A DNA stretch of 25,332 nt from a virus. Of this stretch, positions 5,184 to 13,814 are shown piece by piece (positions within the stretch are counted from its first letter, which is position 1; each line of letters starts with the position of its first letter). The notes beneath the pieces were generated by a model. It worked only from the letters and a program-made list of their open reading frames with translations. It had not been told where the DNA came from and did not search any database. The position numbers and the translations under genes were made by a program. The stretch covers positions 1-25,332 of the IMG/VR virus record IMGVR_UViG_3300025282_000220. One strand, given 5' to 3'.

Positions 5184-7507
5184 TGGCTAAATCAAACAAG
5201 AAGGCAGAAAGAGTTCGGATGATTTTTAACAAATCACGGACTAGCTCAAGGATTCAATGGGAGAGAGTTAACCAGAAAGGTTATGACTTTTCTAATGATA
5301 ATCAGTTAACTGAGGAAGAGCGCCTGAATTTAGAAGAGCAGGGGATGCCTACATTTACTATAAATAGGATTACACCAGTAGTAGAGATGCTTAATTTCTA
5401 TGCTACTGCTAATAGCCCTAGATGGCAAGCAGTTGGAGCTGACGGGTCAGATGTAGATGTAGCAGCAGTATTCAGCGACATGGCTGACTATATCTGGTAT
5501 AATTCAGATGGTCCAGCTATATATGGTAATGCTATCAATGATGCGATCACTAAGTCTATTGGATATATGCTCGTCAACGTCTCTCCAGACGCTGATAACG
5601 GCATGGGGGAAGTGGTTGTAGAGCAGCCAGAACCATTCGATATATATATTGATGCTAAATCTAGAGACATGTTATTTAGGGATGCTAGCTATATACTTAT
5701 ACGGAAGATCTTACCTAAACAGCACCTTATGAGTCTGTTTCCTGAAAGCAAATCTAAAATAAAGAAAGCTAGTTCTGACGAAAATAATGATGACCTGTAT
5801 ACAGTAAAGTCTAAAGGGGCGTTGCAGAAAGATTTTCACTATAAAGATATAGACGAAAGTGAGACTGTTGATCCTGAGTCTGGGGATCATGATACGTTTC
5901 TAGAATTTTTCGAGATGTATGAAAAAGTTAAGGTGGAGTATGCTAATGTCTTCTATCAAATACTTCCCACAGAGGACCAGATAAAGCAAATACAGCAACA
6001 AGTTTCAGTTCAAATGGAGGAGATGCGTGCTCAAAGTGATGTGGCTATGCAAGAACAACTATTAGCCTTAGAGGAGCAGGTAAAGAATAAAGAGATTATT
6101 CCAGAAAGATACCAGCTTGAGGTTGAAGGGCTAAAGAAGCAGAACGAAGAACAGCTAGTTGCAGCAGAACAGCAGATAACTAGCGAACTTATGTCTCAAG
6201 TAGCTAGGACAGAGAACATTATTATATCTAAAAAAGAGTTCGATCTTATGATGGAGGATCAAACATTCGCTAGTACTGTTATAGATGTAGTTAAGTTTTA
6301 TAACTCACGAGTTCAGCAGACTTGCGTAGTGGGAGACCAACTTTTATATGAGAAGATTTTACCAGAAAATATTACAGAATATCCCTTAGTGCCTTTTCAT
6401 TTTAAGTGGACTGGCACTCCTTACCCAACCTCCGCAGTGTCCCCCCTCATAGGCAAGCAAATGGAGCTCAATAAAGCACATCAGATAATGGTACATAACG
6501 CTTCTTTGGGCTCTTCTCTCCGCTGGATGCACGAGGAGGGATCTATAGATACAGATCATTGGGAAAAGTACTCAAGTTCTCCTGGTGCTCTACTCCCTAT
6601 TAGACCTGGAGCAACGCCTCCAACCCCAGTTCAGCCAGCCCCATTAGCTAATGCCTTCTATCAGATAGTACAAGAAGGTAAAGGTGACATGGAATATTTA
6701 GCTGGTATATACTCATCTATGCAGGGCGATGTTTCAGGACAGCATGAGACCTATAGAGGTATGCTAGCTCAGGATGAATACGGCACAAGGCGTGTAAAGC
6801 AGTGGATGAAGAATGTTGTGGAGCCAGCATTAAAGCAACTTGGAACAGTGGTTATGCAATTTTCACAAGCAGTCTATACAGCTCATAAAGTATTTAGAAT
6901 AGTTCAGCCAAGCGCAATACAGGAGCAGAGAGAAGTGCAGATTAATATCCCTATATACAATGATCTTGGAGAGGCGATAGGTAAATTTCAAGATTACTCT
7001 ACCGCTAAATTTGATGTAAGAATTATAGCTGGATCAACACTTCCAGTTAATAGGTGGGCATATTTAGATGAGTTAAAGCAGATGATGCAGCTCGGCATAG
7101 TCGACGATATTGCGGTTCTTGCTGAGACTGACATTAGAAACAAGGAACAAATAGCAGAAAGAAAGAGCATGTATGCACAATTATCACAGCAGGTTGAACA
7201 GCTTTCTGAGGTGGTCAAGAATAAGGAAGGTACCATTGAAACCCTTGAAAGACAGCTTGTACAAGCAGGTATTAAAGGTAAGGTTATGCAAGCAGAGGTT
7301 GAGATTAATAAAAAGAAAGTCGAGACTCAGTCTGAAATAGAAGGTGAGCTCAAGGATACCAGGCTAAAGCAAGGGGCCGCAAGAGATAAGATGAAAGATA
7401 CTGCTGTAACTGAGGGTAGGCGTTTAGGTATGGGTATAGATAATATTCTTAAAAGTACAGAATTAAACCAGGAAAAAAAGTCCTTGCAAAATAATAATGA
7501 AGTTTAG
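5183..7507 (+). CDS. Portal protein (P22-like)
   Basis: A 774-residue protein forming the dodecameric ring through which DNA enters and leaves the head. Evidence includes its position after terL and the typical start (a basic N-terminus, then PTFTINRITPVVEMLNFYAT). The VEQPEPFDIYIDAKSRDML segment matches the P22-like portal core, as does PFHFKWTGTPYPTSAVSPLIGKQMELNKAHQIM. GDVSGQHETYRGMLAQDEYG follows further on. Two regions stand out: a Gln/Glu-rich coiled-coil insertion at about residues 260-355 and a long charged coiled coil from about 653 to the end. The second may form the C-terminal barrel seen in P22-type portals. GAGGT lies 9 bases before the start, which overlaps the previous stop. 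Confidence 0.88.
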   Translation: MAKSNKKAERVRMIFNKSRTSSRIQWERVNQKGYDFSNDNQLTEEERLNLEEQGMPTFTINRITPVVEMLNFYATANSPRWQAVGADGSDVDVAAVFSDMADYIWYNSDGPAIYGNAINDAITKSIGYMLVNVSPDADNGMGEVVVEQPEPFDIYIDAKSRDMLFRDASYILIRKILPKQHLMSLFPESKSKIKKASSDENNDDLYTVKSKGALQKDFHYKDIDESETVDPESGDHDTFLEFFEMYEKVKVEYANVFYQILPTEDQIKQIQQQVSVQMEEMRAQSDVAMQEQLLALEEQVKNKEIIPERYQLEVEGLKKQNEEQLVAAEQQITSELMSQVARTENIIISKKEFDLMMEDQTFASTVIDVVKFYNSRVQQTCVVGDQLLYEKILPENITEYPLVPFHFKWTGTPYPTSAVSPLIGKQMELNKAHQIMVHNASLGSSLRWMHEEGSIDTDHWEKYSSSPGALLPIRPGATPPTPVQPAPLANAFYQIVQEGKGDMEYLAGIYSSMQGDVSGQHETYRGMLAQDEYGTRRVKQWMKNVVEPALKQLGTVVMQFSQAVYTAHKVFRIVQPSAIQEQREVQINIPIYNDLGEAIGKFQDYSTAKFDVRIIAGSTLPVNRWAYLDELKQMMQLGIVDDIAVLAETDIRNKEQIAERKSMYAQLSQQVEQLSEVVKNKEGTIETLERQLVQAGIKGKVMQAEVEINKKKVETQSEIEGELKDTRLKQGAARDKMKDTAVTEGRRLGMGIDNILKSTELNQEKKSLQNNNEV

Positions 7508-7541
7508 TAACTTATAAACAATTACTTAAAGGGAGAAATAC

Positions 7542-8399
7542 ATGACAGAAGGACAGCCCACTGGTAACTTGGCAGAAGCCGACTCCGGTGAAGATTTCTT
7601 TAAAGCGCTCGAAGATGACGTCAATAGCGCTATACAAGATGAGACGTTAAAGGAAGACCCCTCTGAGGTAACCCCTCCGCAAACAAGTGGCCCCGAACAG
7701 GTAACCCACACTACGGAAGGCTCCAAGAATGAGATAGATTGGGAAAAGAGGTACAAAGATTCAACCAGAGAAGCTCAAAAATTACATGGAGAGCTCTCTG
7801 ATTTAAAACCCTTTGTTCCTGTTCTCAACGCAATGAAAGAAGATAGTGGCCTTGTAGACCATGTTAGAGACTATCTTGAGAATGGCGGAACTCCTGCTAA
7901 AAGTGTTACAGAGCGCTTAGGACTTGCAGAAGACTTTGTTTATGATGCTCAGGCTGCCGTTGATGATCCGGATTCGGATTCAGCAAGGGTGTTTCAGCAC
8001 AGTGTTGACAAAATAGTTAATGCTAAGGTAAATAAAGTTATCACAGAAGAGCGCCAAGCTAACAAGAGTGCAGCAGATCGCAATGAGCGAGCTAGACAAG
8101 AGGTAGAATTCAAAAAGAAGCATAAAATGTCTGATGAAGACTTTTCAGCGATGATAAATGATTCTAAGAATCATATTATGACTCTTGAGGATATCCATCT
8201 CTTACTTAACAGGGATAAAATTGCGGCTAATACTGCTAATGCAGCAAAGACTGACATGAGAAAGCAGATGAAGAATGTTCGCAATATACCTACAAGTGCC
8301 AGTGGAGCAAACAGTGCCGGAGAAAATGCAAAAACATTTGAAGACCAAGTGTTTGATGCAATTAATGGCACTGATGATGTAGATAACTTGTTCGGATAG
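7542..8399 (+). CDS. Scaffolding-like protein
   Basis: A 285-residue protein starting at ATG 7542 with AAAGGGAG nine bases before. It is highly acidic at the N-terminus (EADSGEDFFKALEDDVNSAI), predicted helical in the middle (EIDWEKRYKDSTREAQKLHG, then EVEFKKKHKMSDEDFSAM), and ends in a mixed tail (FEDQVFDAINGTDDVDNLFG). An acidic helical protein between portal and major capsid genes fits a scaffold that guides capsid assembly and leaves or is cut before packaging. Scaffolds are poorly conserved, so position and composition carry the call. No protease motif is seen. Confidence 0.7.
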   Translation: MTEGQPTGNLAEADSGEDFFKALEDDVNSAIQDETLKEDPSEVTPPQTSGPEQVTHTTEGSKNEIDWEKRYKDSTREAQKLHGELSDLKPFVPVLNAMKEDSGLVDHVRDYLENGGTPAKSVTERLGLAEDFVYDAQAAVDDPDSDSARVFQHSVDKIVNAKVNKVITEERQANKSAADRNERARQEVEFKKKHKMSDEDFSAMINDSKNHIMTLEDIHLLLNRDKIAANTANAAKTDMRKQMKNVRNIPTSASGANSAGENAKTFEDQVFDAINGTDDVDNLFG

Positions 8400-8402
8400 G
8401 CA

Positions 8403-8420
8403 CTCTATAACAACATAGAG
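8403..8420 (+). other. Small hairpin between scaffold and capsid genes
   Basis: CTCTAT and ATAGAG form a 6-bp stem with a 6-base loop in the 59-base gap before the capsid gene. No U-run follows. It could be an mRNA processing or stabilising element that raises capsid expression. A chance occurrence is also possible. Confidence 0.3.
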
Positions 8421-8458
8421 ACTCCTATCTGAAATAAATAGAAAAGGAGGTTAGCTCT

Positions 8459-9928
8459 ATGGCTGACTTATTTAAACTATCGAACTTAGGCGCAACTGAC
8501 GTTGCGGGTAATGGTCCAGGGGATCCAGTATCAGATTCAATTCTGACTGGAGATCTTCGTCGGAGGTACAACTTCGGGGATAGAGTATCCGAACTATCCA
8601 TTGCACAAGATCCTTTCTTTCGATTTCTCTCAAAGGTGAGCAAGAAACCGACTGATGATCCTGCATTTAAGTTCACAGAAAGACGTAGTTCTTGGCATAA
8701 ACGTTATGCATACTGCGTAGGTGGTGATGGTACCGATGATGGTACGTTTGATGATAGTGACTGTGATAATTTTGATGTTGAAGGTGAACCATGGTATGCA
8801 AAGATGGGTGGGGATTACAATAGTTCTGGTAATCTTCAGAATGTCTTAGGCCAAAGTACAAGCTATTACGTAGGTGATCCTGGTACTATGCCTGAGTTCT
8901 TCCTTGTAGGCCAAGTCATTAAGTTCCCTGTAACTTTGAGCGCTGGCGGCACAGATTATATTGCTGCACGTGTTGAAGCTGTTTCTACAGTTTCAACAAC
9001 CTATAAGAAGTTGTCATTGACAACTATTAAAGGTGTTGCAGGAGGCTCTATATTAAAGGGTGTTCCAACCAGCGTAGCAGTCGACGGTTCAACTGGAACT
9101 ACAGACAATGAAGAGACTCTAGCTCCAAACAAATGTTATGTTATTGGTTCTGCATTTGAAGAAGGCTCTGGTTATCCTGAAACATGGAAAGACCAGCCCT
9201 TTGCAACCAACTATGGGCAAACCCAGATTTGGAAAACTGCAATGGCAATGACTAACACTGCTCGTGCTACCGTACTTAAGTATGATGCTAACGAGTGGGC
9301 TAGGGTATGGAAAGAACATCTTATATCTCATAAATGGGATATGGAACAATCTTTACTGTTTGGTTCTCAGGTATCCGATAGTAGTATTAATTATACTCAG
9401 GGTGCTGTAGACTATATCTTGAACTATGGCAATAGCTTTGGTTTGGATATTACTACTAAAACAGCAGATGATTTCTTAGATGATCTCTCTGGCTATATGG
9501 ATCCACGGTATGCATCACAGTCGCCAACAGTGTACTTCTGTAGTACTGCTGTTTACAACTGGCTGCATAAACTCGGTGGTTACTTCAAAAATAATCTAGA
9601 AGTTTCTTCCCAATTCCGTGCTGATCTAGCCATAACTGGAAAGAAGAAAGTCTTCGGTGTTGATATTACTACTATTACTACTCCTTATGGAGATATGAAT
9701 GTAGCACGTAATATACACTTGGACGGTACAGATATTAAGATTCTTGGAATCGGTATGAAAAACTGTGCTTGGAGGCCTCTTGTTGGTAATGGTGTTAATC
9801 GTGACACTTCAGTATACGTTGGAGTCCAGACTTTGGAGAACAGCGGTATTGATCGTCGGGTTGACTTAATTTTAACCGAAGGTGGCATGGAATGGTCTCT
9901 ACCAGAATCCCACGCCATCTGGAAATAG
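8459..9928 (+). CDS. Major capsid protein
   Basis: A 489-residue protein with the strongest ribosome binding site around (AAAAGGAGG, 8 bases before ATG 8459), as expected for the most abundant protein. It starts MADLFKLSNLGATDVAGNG and continues with RRRYNFGDRVSELSIAQDPF and RRSSWHKRYAYCVGG. The later GQTQIWKTAMAMTNTARATVLKYDANEW and VYFCSTAVYNWLHKLGGYF segments fit HK97-fold capsid proteins of large-portal podovirus-like phages. Residues from about 90 to 240 are beta-rich (SAGGTDYIAARVEAVSTVST) and look like an inserted domain that could project from the capsid surface. It follows the scaffold gene. The call rests on position, size and remembered family appearance. Confidence 0.85.
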   Translation: MADLFKLSNLGATDVAGNGPGDPVSDSILTGDLRRRYNFGDRVSELSIAQDPFFRFLSKVSKKPTDDPAFKFTERRSSWHKRYAYCVGGDGTDDGTFDDSDCDNFDVEGEPWYAKMGGDYNSSGNLQNVLGQSTSYYVGDPGTMPEFFLVGQVIKFPVTLSAGGTDYIAARVEAVSTVSTTYKKLSLTTIKGVAGGSILKGVPTSVAVDGSTGTTDNEETLAPNKCYVIGSAFEEGSGYPETWKDQPFATNYGQTQIWKTAMAMTNTARATVLKYDANEWARVWKEHLISHKWDMEQSLLFGSQVSDSSINYTQGAVDYILNYGNSFGLDITTKTADDFLDDLSGYMDPRYASQSPTVYFCSTAVYNWLHKLGGYFKNNLEVSSQFRADLAITGKKKVFGVDITTITTPYGDMNVARNIHLDGTDIKILGIGMKNCAWRPLVGNGVNRDTSVYVGVQTLENSGIDRRVDLILTEGGMEWSLPESHAIWK

Positions 9929-9947
9929 GAGGTAGATCATGGCTAAG
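9925..9947 (+). repeat. Duplicated 23-bp stop/RBS/start cassette, copy 1
   Basis: This 23-bp stretch contains the capsid gene's TAG stop, GGAGG, and the ATGGCTAAG start of the next gene. It recurs exactly at 10169-10191, 244 bases later, in the same context. It points to duplication of a gene-start cassette. Confidence 0.8.
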
Positions 9948-10172
9948 AAACAACCGATGTATGGCTCAGAAGCCTCTGTGGATAGCCCTGCTATTCCTGA
10001 CGAAGTGATTACATGGACTGCAAATGAACCAACAGCAGGTAGCGCAGCTACTATTGACGATGGTAATACTGTAGGCGATGATAATGATGCAGGTCAAGTG
10101 ATAGCAGATCTTACAGCTAAGCTGAATGCAGTGCTTGCAGCTTTACGCAAGTTCGGCATTATAGCAACATAG
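9939..10172 (+). CDS. Small head-fibre-base-like structural protein
   Basis: A 77-residue protein with GGAGG 7 bases before ATG 9939. The first half is flexible and acidic (PAIPDEVITWTANEPTAGSA, then DDGNTVGDDNDAG). The second half is one amphipathic helix (VIADLTAKLNAVLAALRKFG) with clear heptad spacing of Leu, Ile and Val. A short acidic segment followed by an (L/I)AxLxAxxxxLxxAL helix ending in Gly is common in small phage proteins that trimerise on the capsid. Phi29 head-fibre bases are a comparison by general resemblance only. Location directly after the capsid gene supports a head-surface or decoration role. It shares its start cassette with the next gene. Confidence 0.65.
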   Translation: MAKKQPMYGSEASVDSPAIPDEVITWTANEPTAGSAATIDDGNTVGDDNDAGQVIADLTAKLNAVLAALRKFGIIAT

Positions 10173-10191
10173 GAGGTAGATCATGGCTAAG
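10169..10191 (+). repeat. Duplicated 23-bp stop/RBS/start cassette, copy 2
   Basis: Exact second copy of the 23-bp stretch at 9925-9947, again spanning a TAG stop, GGAGG and ATGGCTAAG. The sequences on either side differ, so selection or recent duplication has kept only the initiation region identical. Confidence 0.8.
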
Positions 10192-10512
10192 GTAAAAGCA
10201 CCGGCTCTATCGCCACAGGACCAGCAAGCTACTGCTATTACAGCAGTTGCAACTACTGGTGCTGATTTAGCGAGTGCTGACGCTTCAGGTCTGGTCAACG
10301 TCACCGGAGTATCTGGTGGCATTGTTAATCTGCCTGCAGGAAAATATAGTGGACAAACAATTGTTGCTAGTAATATAACAGCAGCAACAACTTTCACATA
10401 CAGTGGTTCCAACGTCGTAGGTGACGTAGCTATCGCTGCTGATGGAGTTGGAATGTTTGTTTGGTACTTTTCTGCATCAGGAACAGGTCTCTGGTATTCA
10501 GTGGGAGCCTAA
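10183..10512 (+). CDS. Probable capsid decoration or minor structural protein
   Basis: A 109-residue protein with the same start cassette as the gene before it. It is rich in Ala, Gly, Val, Ser and Thr, with alternating hydrophobic residues (GLVNVTGVSGGIVNLPAG, TFTYSGSNVVGDVAIAAD) and an aromatic end (FVWYFSASGTGLWYSVGA). That composition predicts a small all-beta domain. No Cys, charged active site or membrane segment is visible. Such proteins after the major capsid gene often decorate the capsid. I do not recognise a specific family. Confidence 0.65.
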   Translation: MAKVKAPALSPQDQQATAITAVATTGADLASADASGLVNVTGVSGGIVNLPAGKYSGQTIVASNITAATTFTYSGSNVVGDVAIAADGVGMFVWYFSASGTGLWYSVGA

Positions 10513-10527
10513 ACAACAACTACCGAA

Positions 10528-10567
10528 CCCCTCTCTGGGAAGATTTTCATTCTCTCCCCAGGAGGGG
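10528..10567 (+). other. GC-rich hairpin before the coiled-coil protein gene
   Basis: CCCCTCTCTGGG (10528-10539) pairs with CCCAGGAGGGG (10557-10567) with one bulged base and a 17-base loop. It lies in the 76-base gap after the decoration-like gene. It is followed by purine-rich sequence, not a U-run. It is more likely an RNA processing or 3'-end stability element, or a leaky terminator, that separates high head-protein expression from what follows. Confidence 0.45.
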
Positions 10568-10588
10568 GGCTAGGTATCAAGGAGATTA

Positions 10589-12790
10589 ATGGCAACATTT
10601 GAAACAAGAGTAGAAGCGTTAACGGGGCTATCTATAGATAGTTCTTCTAACCCCACTCAGTCAGAGCTTACACAGTTCCTGACGGATGGGGCTAATGACG
10701 TTATAAACAGGCTTAAGACTATAAATCCTGTGTTGGTTTCTTTATTCTCCTCAACTACGGTTGATGGGGGATCGGGCGCATATATAGATGGAGATGTTCT
10801 TGGTGTATTTGGCGCAGAGGCTGACTATGATAGGCCCGCAGAAGAGGTACCTTTCCAGATGAAGTCTATGGTAACTAATCCGAACAGTCTACACTATAGA
10901 AGTAAGTATAATCCTGTGTTTTATAGAGAGGGGAAGAAAATTGTAGTTTTACCAGATGGGGGATCAATACAACATATCTCTAAGCCGAATGTGACATATG
11001 GCGCAGAAGATATCCTAGATTTTCCAGATCAATATTTATATATGGTAGCTTTATATGCAGCTATTCAATCAATTAATAACGTTCTGTCTAAAAAGGATGT
11101 ACCTGATGAGTTAATAACTTTACCAACTCTTCCAGCACTTCCTTCATTTGCGCCTCCCTCAGTGGTGATTCCTACTATACCTAGTCTTATTGCAGACCCT
11201 AATATTTTTTATATTAATGCCAGTATTCAAAATGATTATAGTGGCTCCACTAACGATATTTCTTCTTTAATAGCACCTACATATAATGCACCAGTTTTAG
11301 AGGCAGTTACATTGGAAACCTTGGATGACCTTGCTCTACCTACACCCCCTCCAGTTCCAAGCATTGCCGCCAAAGCTATAAATTTTACACAAGCGGCCCC
11401 AGCTTACACAAGGCCAACTTTATCCACAACAACATTCCCATCTTTTAGTGACTTTACTATTGATGCAACGGCCCCTACTGTGCCAGCATCTCCCGTCTTT
11501 ACGGCTGAGACTGTAGAGACTACTACTATAGATTCTCTGCCAGCTCCTCCACTATACGATTCGCCTAAGGTACTTGGGGTTTCCGAGGAACTTATGGAGA
11601 CTTCACCTTCAGCTGATGTCGCTGTTATAAATGAGGATGGAGCTGATTCTTTAGAGAAAGTATTAGAGACTGCTTGGGCCTATGTATCCGGAGAAGAAGA
11701 CCCGGAAATGTCTAACAGTGCCCTAGCATTTGCCTCTAATGTAGTTTCTGTATATGGCCAAGCTATGGCGAACTCTTTAAATCACTTTAATGCAAGGAGC
11801 GCAGAGTATACTCAAGCGGTTCAAAAGGTTATGCAACAAGCTCAATTTAAAGCTCAGGAGGCTGCTAAGCAGGCTGATATTAATACGCAGGCCACACTTA
11901 ATGAGTATACCCAAGAGCTGGCTAGATTCGGACAAGATTTAGCCTTATTCCAAGCTAATGTTTCAAAAGAAGTACAAGAGTGGACTACGCAGAATATCCA
12001 ATATAAGATGGCTAAGTGGAATACCGAAAGAAGTAACGACTTTCAGCAGTATCAATCAGATATGACTAATGAGTTAAATAATTTTAACAAAGAGAATGCA
12101 GAGTACCAAGCTAAGTTGCAGATATCTATACAGGATGCTGCGGCTGAGAATCAGGTGGAACAAGCTAAGCTTCAAGAATTCTCTTCGGACTTACAAAGGC
12201 ATCAGGCTGAGGTTAACGATACTGTAGCTGAGTTTACTAATAATGTGCTACAGAAGAAGTTAGAATTATATAAGTTTGATTATCAGCAAGCTATTGCTAA
12301 GCACTCTGCTGATATGCAGAATGAGCTTAACAGCTTTAATGAAGCTAATGTCAAGTATCAGGCAGAGATAGCTAACTCTAATACTGGGTTTCAGAGTAAG
12401 ATTAACGCTCTAAACCAAAAGATGCAGATTGGTACTACATTAGACCAGACCAATAAGCAGCAGGATATTCAAGCAAGGATCCAAGATTATACTTTTAAGA
12501 TTCAAAAATTTCAAGCAGATCTCAGTCAGTATCAAGCTGAGATAAACACTAATACACAAGAGCATGGGACTAAGTTGCAGAACTTTGATAAAGAATTGTC
12601 CAGATTTGGTCAAGATTTAGCTAAGTATCAAGCTGAAGTTCAAGCTAAAGTACAACAACATCAAACCAATCTACAGGGTCGCCAATCTGAGTATTCTTGG
12701 CTGAGCGCCAGACAGTCTGATCTAATCAGGCAGTATAATGAGTCTATTGGTTTGCAAGCTCAACCTAAAAGAGGAGAGATCAATGAGTAA
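10589..12790 (+). CDS. Long proline-rich and coiled-coil structural protein
   Basis: A 733-residue protein with AAGGAG 5 bases before ATG 10589. Three regions are visible. Residues 1-175 form a globular N-terminus (FETRVEALTGLSIDSS, LTQFLTDGANDVINRL, FPDQYLYMVALYAAIQSINN) like phage head-to-tail connector or adaptor proteins. Residues 178-345 are a Pro/Thr/Ser/Ala-rich linker (LPTLPALPSFAPPSVVIPTI, LPTPPPVPSIAAKAINF). Residues from about 350 to 725 are a Gln/Asn-rich coiled coil. Within it a 12-residue motif of the type F..dl..yQAei occurs at residues 447, 499, 531, 583, 641 and 673. The protein could be a head-tail connector with a long rod, an ejection protein or a whisker-like fibre. Its last 8 bases overlap the next gene. 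Confidence 0.7.
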   Translation: MATFETRVEALTGLSIDSSSNPTQSELTQFLTDGANDVINRLKTINPVLVSLFSSTTVDGGSGAYIDGDVLGVFGAEADYDRPAEEVPFQMKSMVTNPNSLHYRSKYNPVFYREGKKIVVLPDGGSIQHISKPNVTYGAEDILDFPDQYLYMVALYAAIQSINNVLSKKDVPDELITLPTLPALPSFAPPSVVIPTIPSLIADPNIFYINASIQNDYSGSTNDISSLIAPTYNAPVLEAVTLETLDDLALPTPPPVPSIAAKAINFTQAAPAYTRPTLSTTTFPSFSDFTIDATAPTVPASPVFTAETVETTTIDSLPAPPLYDSPKVLGVSEELMETSPSADVAVINEDGADSLEKVLETAWAYVSGEEDPEMSNSALAFASNVVSVYGQAMANSLNHFNARSAEYTQAVQKVMQQAQFKAQEAAKQADINTQATLNEYTQELARFGQDLALFQANVSKEVQEWTTQNIQYKMAKWNTERSNDFQQYQSDMTNELNNFNKENAEYQAKLQISIQDAAAENQVEQAKLQEFSSDLQRHQAEVNDTVAEFTNNVLQKKLELYKFDYQQAIAKHSADMQNELNSFNEANVKYQAEIANSNTGFQSKINALNQKMQIGTTLDQTNKQQDIQARIQDYTFKIQKFQADLSQYQAEINTNTQEHGTKLQNFDKELSRFGQDLAKYQAEVQAKVQQHQTNLQGRQSEYSWLSARQSDLIRQYNESIGLQAQPKRGEINE

Positions 12791-12998
12791 AGTAAAAGAA
12801 GTAGAAACTACAACAAGAGAAGTAAGAGAAGGTACCTCTGAGGCTACAATAGAAGAAACTATTTCCACCCTTCAGGTACAAGTTAAAGAATTTACAGAAA
12901 AAGCTGAGTATTTTAGGGTCATGGCTCTAAAGGCACAGGGAGCTCTAGAAATATTGTCTCAACTCGGCCCAAAAGATAATGGAGAAGGAGATAAATAA
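12783..12998 (+). CDS. Small charged coiled-coil protein
   Basis: A 71-residue protein. I choose ATG 12783 (GAGGAGAG 3-8 bases upstream) over an upstream in-frame TTG at 12738 that lies deep inside the previous gene. It overlaps the previous gene by 8 bases. The sequence is rich in Glu, Lys and Thr, with a likely coiled coil (EETISTLQVQVKEFTEKAEYF, then ALKAQGALEILSQL). It may be a partner or chaperone of the preceding coiled-coil protein. No known domain is recognised. Its stop overlaps the next ATG. Confidence 0.65.
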   Translation: MSKVKEVETTTREVREGTSEATIEETISTLQVQVKEFTEKAEYFRVMALKAQGALEILSQLGPKDNGEGDK

Positions 12999-13537
12999 TG
13001 GCTGATAGCATTAAATTTTCAATAAGCGCCACACCTCTAGAGGTTACAGATGTCCAGCAAGGCACAGGGCCTACTGTTGCGGCAACAGAATGTTTTGGAA
13101 CTGTAGGCGGCTCAGGTGAGGTAGCTAGTATTGCAATAGTGGATGCTGGAGGGAGTGATGACGGCTATATAGGCGGAACAGGACCTTATTATGCACAAGC
13201 AATTAAGGTTGCTGCGGCTTCTGTCACTCCAGCAGCGCACGGATTTGTTAATCTTGCCGCATGTAAATTTCTATATATTAAGCATACTGGGTATGAGGGA
13301 GATACTGGTGGAGCAAAAAGTACTACAGCAAATACTGTAGACTATGTTTCTGTAATGGTAAATGCGGGTGCCGGTACCGATATATGTATAGCTAGACTTA
13401 AGTCTGGTGAAGCTATGATATTGCCTGCAAGAGGAGGCTTAGCTACAAATAATATTATGCTAGCAGCCACTGATGTAGCAGGAGCAGCAGGCGCTTCTGT
13501 AAACGGAGTTGCTGTAGAATTTCTAGCTTTCGCATAA
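12998..13537 (+). CDS. Beta-rich structural protein of unknown function
   Basis: A 179-residue protein whose ATG overlaps the previous stop (taATG), with GGAGAAGGAG upstream. It is rich in Ala, Gly, Val and Thr with alternating hydrophobics (EVASIAIVDAGGSDDGYIGG, TVDYVSVMVNAGAGTDICIA, GEAMILPARGGLATNNIMLA), typical of beta-sandwich virion proteins. Two Cys are scattered (CF, CK) without a metal-site pattern. It is likely a minor head, neck or tail component by location. I do not recognise the family. Confidence 0.65.
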   Translation: MADSIKFSISATPLEVTDVQQGTGPTVAATECFGTVGGSGEVASIAIVDAGGSDDGYIGGTGPYYAQAIKVAAASVTPAAHGFVNLAACKFLYIKHTGYEGDTGGAKSTTANTVDYVSVMVNAGAGTDICIARLKSGEAMILPARGGLATNNIMLAATDVAGAAGASVNGVAVEFLAFA

Positions 13538-13538
13538 T

Positions 13539-13814
13539 ATGAAAGTACAGGAAGTTATGGAAAGGGCTGGCACTACCCAAACAGGTCGTGCTATTGCTTA
13601 TATTAAGGATGCTCTTGAAGAGCTTAATATAACGCATGAGACTCATGTGACTACTTCTGATGCAGATATAGTGAAGGATCAAAGACTGTATGATATACCT
13701 CTAGACACTCTTAAGATAGTGAGCATCCAATGTAAAAACTATTTAAACACTAAGGATGAGTATAGACAAATTCCAAGGCTTCTTAATGAACCAACTATTA
13801 CGGATAAAGATTAA
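13539..13814 (+). CDS. Small connector-like protein
   Basis: A 91-residue protein starting at ATG 13539, one base after the previous stop, with no clear ribosome binding site, so translation is probably coupled. It begins with a helix (VQEVMERAGTTQTGRAIAYI, KDALEELNITHETHV). It continues to QRLYDIPLDTLKIVSIQCKN and ends NEPTITDKD. This layout (helix, then a short beta segment reading DQRLYDIP.D...I) resembles N-terminal pieces of head-tail adaptor proteins. The next gene ends with an adaptor-like helical segment, so the two may together do the job of one connector protein. It overlaps the next ATG by one base. Confidence 0.6.
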   Translation: MKVQEVMERAGTTQTGRAIAYIKDALEELNITHETHVTTSDADIVKDQRLYDIPLDTLKIVSIQCKNYLNTKDEYRQIPRLLNEPTITDKD

